From Edaphochlamys debaryana (lineage: Eukaryota; Chlorophyta; Chlorophyceae; Chlamydomonadales), in assembly GCA_016858145.1 (NCBI GenBank), contig JAEHOE010000072.1:496001-560000 (forward strand): a stretch of 64,000 nt of DNA. The letters are read 5' to 3'. The number at the start of each line of letters is the position of its first letter. Positions within the stretch are counted from its first letter, which is position 1. Below, one piece after another: positions 55,363 to 64,000 of the stretch. The notes under the pieces were generated by a model. The model searched no databases. It worked only from the letters and a program-made list of their open reading frames with translations, and had not been told where the DNA came from. A program made the position numbers and the translations under genes.

Positions 55363-57956
55363 GCCGCGGCCGTGAACTGGGCCATCGGGCGTGCTCCAGC
55401 CGCGGGGAGCTTTCCGCCAGCTGGGGCAGGCGCCGTTCAGGTGTGGACGGCCTTGTATTGTCGGTCCGCGGAGTGGCGGCGGCTCGACCCAGAAGGAAAT
55501 GAATGATTAATGCTGACCGCTTGGCCGCTGTAGAACAGAGCCCGTGCAGACCTAGCGGGGTCAACCCTCCGGGCAACGAACCGCCGGTTCAGGGCCTCGC
55601 TGGGGTCGCATAGGCTCCTGACACGTGACTTCCCTGACGTCGGCGGAGCAGGCGACTGCCCTGGTAACTCAACTTAGTTTCGGCCTATCCTGATTCTGAT
55701 TTGCTTGAAGAACCGCGCCCGCTTGCGCAACGGGCGCAGCGCCCTGGGCCATGGCCCCACTTCAGTGCCTAATTCCGGCCCGTGCCGGCCCGGGCGGCGC
55801 ATGCCCCCGCTGGAACTTTCGGTTTTCCGCCCCCGTGGGGGCGCCCGCTTGTCGGCATGTATGGTGCTACATCGGACGGTGCGTGGAGGTTGGGTAGTAG
55901 AGTGCGCCCCCGTTAGGCGAGTCGTGTAGGGTAGTGTCATGTTCGTCGTTGACGTGTGTGGGCTTGCAATTTGAGCCTGGGCGCCCAACAGCGGGCCGCC
56001 ATTTGTACTAATCGGTTAAGACGGTTAAGTACGAGAATGTTGAGGGAGTTGTACACTAGTTGGCCTCACCCAGTGGTGGAGGCCGGCGCTGAAAGCCTAA
56101 GTGGCAAGCGTAGTACGAGTGCTGCGAGGGCGAGAAGAGTGCGACGGCGGTGGGGGGTCGTGTTGTGTGCATATGTCACTATGTCAGTAAACATTCCTCA
56201 CGACAAGCCCTGGGGCCATGGTAGTGCTGAACCAGTCCACTGCCCTCAGCGACGACACTGCACTGCGCGGCAACCGGTGGTCCCCCTTTCGCCGTCATCA
56301 CCGGGTGCTTGTAGTCTCCCTAGCTATCCCTTCTTTTTTGCATCCGGAGCGGCCTCTTGCGCTCTAACGCTTTTTGACGAGCTTTTTGGGCTGAGCCCCC
56401 GGCGCGAAGCGCCAGCTTCGGGGGGACGAAGCCCCCCTGGATCACTGGCCGTCTGCCGTCTGCGGTCGTGTGCACCAGCTTGCACCCCACGCCCGCGTGC
56501 TCCTCATCCTGAAGCTGCTGGGCTTCGACCGGCCAGCCGCGCTGCAGCGGCCGACCGAGCGGCCGCCACAGCCGCCCGAGGGGGCGGGCTGAGAGCTAGC
56601 TAGCAGCAACGGGGGATGGAGCGCGGGGGCGGATGCGTGTGGGCGGTGGGAGGCGGGCATCTCCTCTTTCTACCTTTCTCTGTGGTGCGTGTGTGGTGCA
56701 CCCAACCCAACCGGCGAAGTCCGGCATTGCGGGGTTGCGAAGGCCCCTGACGAGGGAGTTCGTGCTTCAGTGCGCTTACTCCGGATGGCTGGTGACCCCA
56801 GGTGGTTGGATGGTGGCACCACTGGTTGGTCCCAGGAGGGGCTCAGCCCTTTTCCTGCCGCGCGAGGCAGCCACCTACTCTTGTTGCATCCTTGGGCTCT
56901 TGCGGCCGCGGTGTCTTGTGCGGTGGGAAGGGTGCTTTGGTGGGTGGGCTTTCTTTGGGGTTTATTGTGGGCCGACTCAGTTTGGCTTCGTAGGATCTGG
57001 TTAGAATGCACGGCGGACCAGGCAGAGTGCGGGGAGTGGACTTGTGGGGCGCGTGCCTCTCCGCCTGCCATGGGAGGGAAACCTACCCCCCCTCCCCGTG
57101 CTCGTCACAGCTTGTGGCACCCCGTGACTATCCGTGGTCGCTTCAGGAAGAAACTGGGTGTGCAGGTTAACCCACACCTTCGATCAAGTTGTCGTGCTGC
57201 CGTGTGGGGCATGTGGCGCCGGGAGGTGCGTGGGGCATGACCGCATGAGCTGCGCACTCGGTTTTGGGCGGGGTTCCCTGTGGGAATGAGTGGGTTTGAC
57301 ATTTCGGGCTGAGCCGCCGCCGTCAGGCTCTGCGGGCGGCGAAGCCCTGGCGCCGTCAGGCCGTCAGGGCGGCGAAGCTCTCTGGGATTACCCCGGCTGC
57401 GGGTGGGGGGCTGGCTCATGGGGGCGCCCGGCTTGTCGTATTCTCATGGATGTAACCAGAGCTTTTGACCGCCTAACGTCACGTTTAGTGAAGGGACCTT
57501 CGCAGCGTCCACACCGTAGCTGTAAAGCTGGCAGCGGCACAGGGGCCCTTCGAGGACTGAGGAAGTGTTGAGGAGTGGAGTGCCCACCAAGGCCTGGCCC
57601 ACGGCCACTGCACCTGAGATTGCTAAGACGGAGAGCATACAGATAGAGCAAGCGGAGAGAATTTGACGTGGAGTGCAGCCTGTCCGTGCAACGAAGAAGC
57701 GGAGACATGCAACGCGAGGGACAAGGCGGGGAGACGAGGGAGACGAGCTGGGAGAGGCACGATCCGGCGGCGCGACTGCACGGCTGTCGCTCGACTGCTC
57801 TGCCTTCACAGCCTCTGTCTGTCGTTCATACATACACACAAACGCCTGAAGTGTATTATATTGAAGTCAGTCACTTTGCTTGCACCATACCGCGATGCAG
57901 CGCAAGGCCTGCGCGACCCCTTGAGCCCCTGTGGCATAGCATTTAAGTAGCTTACT
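55363..57956. other. Unassigned 2.6-kb intergenic region
   Basis: No gene I can support. There are GC-rich inverted segments, for example near 56390-56440 (gcttcggggggacgaagccc type), and near-repeats of gcggcgaagc between 57320 and 57380, features common at the ends of degenerate mobile elements. A reverse-strand frame at 57839-57444 (131 codons) has one hydrophobic stretch (ILSACSICMLSVLAISGAVA) that could span a membrane, but no homology is recognised and it overlaps the likely promoter of the gene at 57957. Confidence 0.4.
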
Positions 57957-60900
57957 ATGGCGACTAAAGAGGAGGCCGTCAGTCGCGCAGAGCTCGTGCA
58001 GCGGCTGCATGCCATTGCGCAGCGAGCAGCCGAGGCGGAGGGTGCGAGCCTACACGACATAGCCGGGGAGCTTGAAAAGCTGGCGATGCAGATGCGGGAG
58101 GCTCCCGCAGCCAGCGGTAAGCTTTGCGGCCATTTAGCTCCGGGCCCCCAGCGCACGTTACCCCCCTCCCCACACACACACAGTCGGCCGGCATCTTCGC
58201 GGGGACTCGGAACGCTGCCATTGGTGGATTCATCCGGTCCTGTCTCTGTGCGCAGAAGCGCCGTCTGTTTCTGCACGCACCGCTGCCGTGGGGGATGGCG
58301 GGGAGGGGGACGCGGCGATGGACGGCGAGGCCGAGGCGGGGGCAGACGGAACGGACGGAGCCGGCCAGCGGCCTACCAAGAAGCAAAGGAAGGGTGAGCT
58401 GAAGTGAATTGCTGGCTGTGTCAATGCCCAAATACATAGCACATGGGGAGCACCTGTTGGACCACGTCTGCAAGCCTGCGGAATGGACCGGCAGCCTGGG
58501 GAGGGGACTGGCAACACGGGGCAAGCCGACTGCTGGGCGGTTAGGCCCCCGAGCTTGCTCAACACACTGCCCGATCGCGCACCCCCACGCTCCCGCCCAG
58601 CACCTCGCGAGTTCGACTTTTCGCGCTTCCGTACACGCCACGTGGCCCTGGAGCTGCTGTACGTGGGCTGGAGCTTCCAGGGCTTTGCACGGCAGGACAG
58701 TACGGAGAACACGATCGAGGTACGCTGTGCGGTCAGCATCACCTGTACAGGACATTCGTCGGCTGTTCCGGTAGCCAGCACGCTGTTGCAGCGAGGCAGG
58801 TCAGCGCCGTGATGCAGGTCAGCGCCGTGGTGCCCACACGTCAAGGCAGCACGGGCCGGGCGCATGAGGAAACGTGTGCATGCTGCAGCATGCTGGCAAT
58901 AAAGCTCTCCGGAGACCGGGAGAGGCACGTGAGCGCGCAGTGCAGGGCTAGGCACCGTATCACAAATTGCGCTCCTTCTCAACGCTCCTCCAAACGCGCA
59001 CCCCGCCCTTCAGCCCTGCCAGGCAACGCGGTCCAGCTAAAACAAACCCGCCCCCCCCCTCCGCAGGGCGTCTTCTTCACGGCGCTCCGCAAGGTACGGC
59101 TCATCCCCGAGGCCGACCCCGTCTCTTCCCTGGGCTACTCCCGCTGCGGCCGCACCGACAGGGGCGTCAGCGCACTGGGCCAGGTGGGGGCCACCGGGGG
59201 GCGCACGCGTGCTCGGCCCTGGGCTGGGCTCGCTGTTGGGTGCCCGGGCTACAGGCCTGTGCGGAGGTGCAGCGGGGAGCTGCTGGCGTGGTGTCGCCCG
59301 CCCTGCCTGCATGCTGCCGGCGGAGCACGGCACTTCGCTTTCCGCGGTCCTCCCTTGATACCGCCCCGAACCTCCCGACCCGCCAACGCTCCTCTGCCTG
59401 GCCCCCGAGGCTCCCCCACCCACCCACGAACCTGACCGCCTCTAAGCGCCGAGCATCGCATCCCAACTCCCCACCCCACCCCTCGCCACCCCTCCCCACC
59501 CCTCCCCCCAGGTGGTGGCGCTGCGGCTGCGCTCCGCCGCCCGCGTGGACCAGCCCGAGGCCCCCCTGGAGTCGGAGCTGGACTACCCCCGCATCATCAA
59601 CAAGGCGCTGCCGCCAGAGGTGGGGCACGTGGAGGGCGGGGGGCACGCGGGGAGGGCGGGGGAGTGGGAGCGGGCCGCATGGGCCAGAGGCGGTGGCTAG
59701 GGGGAGGGCGCGGTACGAGCAGTGCAGCCAGAGGTGGGGCACGGGGAGGGGGGCGTGGGGGGGGGGCGTCTCGGGCTGTGAGGGTTTGAGGTCCACGAAG
59801 GCATCCCGGCGCTGACCAACCTTCACGAGGTGCTGCCAGCACCGGGAGCATGTCATGGGAGGTAAGCGGGGGCAAAGATGGAGGAGGGCGGCGTTGCAAG
59901 CACCGCTGCCAGAGGTGTGGCACGTGGAGGGTGGGGGTGAAACTGTGCCGCATGAGCCAGAAGCGGTGGCTGGGGAGAGGGCGAGGGCCTGGGCTGCAAG
60001 CTCGAGGTGGCGTGTTGCAGAGGGGGGCTGGCGAGGGGGAGGTGGGGGCCAGGCAGGCGACCGGATGGGCTACCAGACGCTGCCGCTTGGGGCCGTGGGG
60101 GCCTCCCTGGCAGCTGAGAGCAGCCCGGACAGCAGCCCCTGCCAGAGGCGGTCTTTCACAAAAATCTCGGCGAAATAGGGGCAGGCAGGGCTAGCAGGAT
60201 CCTTGCAGCCTCGTCGGCCCTTCGGCCAACGACCCTGATGTCCGGCGCTCCGTGCCAACCACGCCTCTCTGCACCGCTGCCGGCCTTCCAACCCGCCCAG
60301 GTGCGGGTGCTGGGGTGGACGCCGGCGCCCGAGGGCTTCAACGCCAGGTGGGGCCGGCAGGGCGTGCGGAGGCCAAAGAGCCGTGCGGGATCAGGCTAGG
60401 CGGGGCGGGGCGGGCCGGAAGTCATTGGGCTGTACTAGCCCCATTCCTCAAAGCTCCATGGGCCCAACCCAGCCGCCGGCCGGGCCGACCACATAGGGGC
60501 AGAACCAAAGGGCTTGCATAACTTTGGGGGGCGAGAGCAGCTGCCGCGTATGGCTTGGTGGCATCCCGGGCCCCGCACCTTCATGATACGTCTGTGACCC
60601 GGCCCTACAACGCGCCTGGCTCTCCCTCATCAGGTTCTCCGCCCAGTGGCGGCAGTACAAGTACTTCATCATACAGCACCACGTGCCGGCGGCGGGCGCC
60701 AACGGCCAACCGCCCAGCGGCGGCGACCAGTCGGAGGCCGCTGCGTCTGCCCCCTCCCCAGCCGCAGCCTCCGCCCCTGCCTCCGCCCCGCCCGCCTGCT
60801 CCCTGGATATTGGGGCCATGCGGGAGGCCGCGGCGGCGTTCGTGGGGGAACACGACTTCCGGAACTTCTGCAAGCCCGACGTGGCGGCGGTGGGTGCGCG

Positions 60901-62935
60901 GATGAAACCTTGGCGGGACTCCGTTGCTCGGTCGGGGCGGACTCGAGGGGCCGGTTGGGACTAGAAGGGTGCGGCGCGCGAGGCGGTGAGAGGAGAGGCT
61001 CTCGGGTGTGGGTCGCCGACACGCCACAGCCACCGCCTTCTTGACTGGGAGGGCCGCGTCATGCTCGCAGCTTGGCGGCAAGATCACCACGCCACTCCCA
61101 CCGGGTGTGCGCATCCTTGGCCAACGCCCTCTAACCCCCCCTCCGCCCTCCGCAGGTGCGCTCCTTCCGCCGGCGCATCCTCTCCTTCACCGTCGACCCC
61201 GTGACCACCGCCTCTGGGGGCGGCGCGGGCGGCGGGGGGCGGCACGAGGTGTACGCCCTGACGGTCCGCGGCACCGCCTTCCTGTGGCACCAGGTGCGGA
61301 TCGCGAAACCGCCAGGGGCCTGCCGTGCAAGAGCTGGGCAGCCATGAGAAGGTCATTAGCACTGCCTGACTGCTCACTTGGTGAAGCACTTCAGGCGCCG
61401 GCCGGCCACCACGTTACCAACCACTTGGTTGCATGTGCAAGCACCTATGGGCACTACTGGCCACCGCGCTCTTGCTTTCCCCCCCTTCCGCCACCCGCCC
61501 ACCCCCCCTTCCCCATGCAACTCCCCTCCTCCAACCACCCGCCCACCCCCCCGCCTCCAGGTCCGCTGCATGGCCGCCATTCTGCTCATGGTGGGCCGGG
61601 GCCAGGAGGCGCCCACCATCGTGGCCCGCCTGCTGGACTTAGGCGCCACGCCCTGCAAGCCGCAGTACAGCATGGCGGCCGAGGTACGGCGGCAGCGGGG
61701 CGAAGGTGCTAGGACTTGGGGTGTCTGTACTTCTCAGCGGGGCCAAACGCGTCCTGGTCTTACTCGCGTACCGAGAGTTGTGTGAAGGGCTGCTCGCATG
61801 AGCTGTGTGTACGTGTACTTGTATGGCGAGTTAGCTGGCACCTCAAGAAGGCAGGCGGTTGTGAGTACCTTGGTGCCTGAGCTGCGGTCCTTGGACACCC
61901 AGGGGCCAAGGCAGCACGCAAGATGCAGGCAAGGTCGCTGCTCGACCCGAATTGGCCTCCATCCCCCGAGTCCCAACCTCGACCTACCCCCCTCACGGCC
62001 GCCTGCCCCAGGAGCCGCTGCTGCTGCACGCGTGCGGCTTCGAGGGCCTCAGCTTCCGCCGCAGCGGCCCCGCGGTGCAGGGGGCGCTGGGGGAGGTGGG
62101 CAGCATACTGCACAGGTGGGGCCCGGCGGCCGGCGAGGGCCGCGGTAATAGAGCTTGCAGGCCGGAGAGACCGGTGCACACATCACCTTTCGGGGACGGA
62201 AGCGCAGCTCGTGTTATCGAGGGGAGGGACTCGAGGGGCCAACGCGCCGTCCCTGGTGCGGATTCCCTTCCCAGGCACCTGATCGGCGCGGCCCTGACGG
62301 AGGCCTGCTACGCCCGCATGGCCTCGGACGAGCGGTGAGCTGGTTGTTGGCGGTTGGTGGTTGATGGTTGGTAAACTACAGGGTCTTGTCGAGGAGCACG
62401 CGAGCCCGCACTCCCGCACACCTATCATGCCTTCTGTAAGGCCCACCCTCTCCGCGGCGTCCCCTCGTACGGTTCCCAGGCTTCCCGAGCCCGCCGCCGC
62501 GAGCGCTGGCGGCGGCGAGGGCCGCGGAAAGGGAGGTGGCGGCGGAGGCGGGGCCCGCGAGGGCCACATCCCGCTGCTGCGGCGGCAGACGGAGCCGTCC
62601 ATAGAGGAGCGCATGGCCAGGTGGGGCCCGAGCGGGATCGCGCACAGGGCTCAAACACCCGATAAGGCTGAGGGCATCGCCTGGTGGTGGACGGGCAGGG
62701 AACGTGCTGGTCCGCGTGGCTCCGGGCTCAGGTTGGCACATGGGACATGGCACCCTGGTCTCAAGCAAGCATCTTCCTGATATGCCGCTTGCACGTTACC
62801 CCGCATTGCTTGCGCAGGCGGGGCATCGCGTGGCCCTCGGACAGCTGCGGAGGCGGGGGCGGCGGCGGGCCGGGGGCAGGTGCCGGAGGGGGCGGAGGGG
62901 GCGACGAGGAGGGGGACGATGCCATGTGCGAGTGA
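57957..62935 (+). CDS. DEG1: tRNA pseudouridine synthase, DEG1/PUS3 type
   Basis: Thirteen exons: 57957-58116, 58256-58393, 58601-58719, 59067-59183, 59512-59619, 60301-60347, 60634-60889, 61156-61293, 61561-61683, 62012-62115, 62275-62334, 62480-62620 and 62818-62935. All introns are GT-AG and in phase, giving 542 residues. TruA-superfamily features in order: FDFSRFRTRHVALELLYVGW and SFQGFARQDSTENTIE (~103-139), SRCGRTDRGVSALGQ with catalytic Asp170, INKALPPE, then EHDFRNFCKPDVA, GTAFLWHQVRCMAAILLMVG and KPQYSMAAE. The pattern with TENTIE, KPQYSMA and the C-terminal HIPLLRRQTEPSIEERMA fits PUS3/Deg1, which modifies U38/U39 of the tRNA anticodon arm, rather than PUS1. A Lys/Arg run KKQRK near residue 98 may be a nuclear signal. 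Insertions rich in Gly/Ala/Pro lie between conserved blocks. Confidence 0.9.
59614..60010. repeat. Degenerate repeats of an exon-intron junction inside DEG1 intron 5
   Basis: The end of exon 5 plus donor (ccagaggtggggcacg) recurs at 59728 and, with changes, at 59909. A second motif, gccgcatgggccagaggcgg, at about 59674 recurs with changes at 59947. The intron (59620-60300) therefore grew by local tandem duplication including the splice donor context, leaving decoy donors. Confidence 0.75.
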
Positions 62936-63325
62936 GCGGCCGAGCACGAGTCGCACGGTCCGTGACGCGGAGGGAGGAACCGAGAGAAGGCAAGCGGCAA
63001 TGCGGGAGCGGAGCTGAGCAACACGTCTGTAAGGATGTGCGGGAGACTGGAAATGTTACCGAGTAGCGCCTTTTGGCGCGAGGCATGCGCGTCACCAGCA
63101 GACTGCAGGCTGCCAGAGCTCATGCGCAAGGACACCTTCAGCAACTCCGGATATGGCCGAAAGGAAGCGTCGTCGAAGCCGGGACGGCGGGGTTCTGTGC
63201 TCGCAGGGGCCGTGCAAAGGACGGCGGGGTTGAGCGTGTCGGTTTGCACGGCATGGGCCTCCGGCACTGACCCGTCAGGCCCAAAGCGCTCGGAACTCCT
63301 GTATCGGTCCACTTTGACTGCAAAC
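62936..63325. other. Intergenic region between DEG1 and the DUF3223 gene
   Basis: 390 bases; apart from a TGTAA at 63028-63032, nothing is recognised. The distal part must contain the promoter and 5' leader of the next gene. No TATA box is obvious. Confidence 0.5.
63028..63032 (+). terminator. TGTAA poly(A) signal candidate of DEG1
   Basis: TGTAA 93 bases downstream of the DEG1 stop codon. Confidence 0.5.
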
Positions 63326-63917
63326 ATGTCAGACGTTAAGACAGAGCCTGAGGTCAAGGCCGAGCCTGAGGCTGAGGCCATGGCGACGGAAGCTGCCGAG
63401 GTGAAGGAGGAGGTGAAGGAGGAGCCCGTCGCTGAGGAAGCTGCTGCCGTGGAGGCTGCTGATGCTGCCGAGGATGGAGGCGCGGCTGAAGGCGAGGAGG
63501 AGGGCGGCGGCGACGATGCCGGCGAGCCCTCAAGCAAGAAGCAGCGGACCGAGTCCGGGCCCGTGAAGCTGGGCTTTAAGACATTCACGAGCGCGGGAGC
63601 AGCTCACGAATACTTCAAGAACCTGCTGCAAACTGCGCCCCATTACACCGACTTCAACGAGGTACGCGTCTCGCGAGCATCTTGCATGCTTGGCACAGGC
63701 ATCAACTTCTAATTGACGCATGCTGCAGGGGGGCACATGTCCCCCAGTCGCTGGTTGCGGGCACGGCACGCGCAGCATCCTCGTCGGCCCTTGACCGGGC
63801 CGCCGCGCCCCCAGGTTCGACCTTGACCCGTTGCTTCTGTCCTCTATGCTCCCACAGTATGAGTACCTGGTGCTCCTGGACCTGATCAAGAAGGGCCACC
63901 CCACGTGGGAGAAGAAG
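63326..63917 (+). CDS. DUF3223 (DCL-like) domain protein, 5' part only
   Basis: Exons 63326-63661 and 63858-63917 are in phase (GT-AG); the donor at 63918 shows that the gene continues beyond the window. Residues 1-80 are acidic (Glu/Asp/Ala-rich, with Lys-Glu repeats such as VKEEVKEEPV) and end in a basic SSKKQRT, NLS-like. Residues about 81-132 (KLGFKTFTSAGAAHEYFKNL, then APHYTDFNE and YEYLVLLDLIKKGHPTWEKK) match the start of the DUF3223 domain, found in plant DCL proteins (plastid rRNA maturation) and at the C-terminus of plant Pol IV/V largest subunits. The acidic, NLS-like N-terminus and the lack of a transit peptide point to a nuclear rather than plastid protein, but this is inference from a partial gene. 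Confidence 0.75.
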
Positions 63918-64000
63918 GTGCGGGACTGGCGGGGGCGCTGGGCCCAGGCCCGTAGGGAGAGCTGCGCCCGGGGAGGGCTCAGCCGGGGCCGGCGGAGCGC

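Noticed and set aside
57444..57839. 131-codon reverse frame with one hydrophobic segment
   Set aside because: No homology recognised, no splice or promoter support, and it overlaps the likely promoter of DEG1.

Overview
The window looks like nuclear DNA of a Chlamydomonas-like (chlorophycean, volvocine) green alga. Evidence: very GC-rich coding sequence, genes cut into many short exons by GT-AG introns, TGTAA motifs in the usual alga poly(A) position, a plastid-type coproporphyrinogen III oxidase with GTAC-core promoter motifs, and algal truncated haemoglobin genes. The species is an inference; no marker gene fixes it.

Left edge (162-3620): an intact two-exon RPAP3-like co-chaperone gene (TPR plus RPAP3_C domain), followed by the promoter, exon 1 and part of intron 1 of a truncated haemoglobin (trHb) gene that stops abruptly at about 3620.

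Centre (3621-38610): a ~35-kb block absent from the neighbouring duplicated copies. It holds a satellite of 12 full 348-bp monomers (plus a 13th interrupted by ~100 bp) and a reverse-strand five-exon gene. One ~28-kb exon of that gene is almost entirely a 150/147/144-bp minisatellite of about 180 units, each encoding a 48-50-residue Ala/Gly-rich repeat. Unique coding exons with phase-compatible introns lie on both sides, so the array belongs to a gene. As assembled, however, the reading frame is broken by one in-frame TAG, a cluster of single-base indels, and three identical 4-base insertions.

Right of it (38611-47868): a recent ~3.57-kb tandem segmental duplication. It holds three complete seven-exon trHb genes encoding (near-)identical 203-residue proteins. 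They are separated by copies of an ~820-bp sequence of unknown origin fused to the C-terminal end of the RPAP3 gene. The third trHb keeps a different 3' flank, probably the ancestral one.

Remainder (47870-64000): an unassigned 2.7-kb stretch; CPX1 (haem/chlorophyll pathway) with TATA and candidate copper/hypoxia-response GTAC motifs; an S40/DUF584-like gene; a 2.6-kb unassigned gap; a thirteen-exon tRNA pseudouridine synthase of the DEG1/PUS3 type; and the 5' end of a DUF3223 (DCL-like) gene running off the window. These genes are independent housekeeping loci. The only thematic link is haem: CPX1 makes the precursor of the cofactor the haemoglobins bind. The novelty is in the central repeat block and the haemoglobin amplification.
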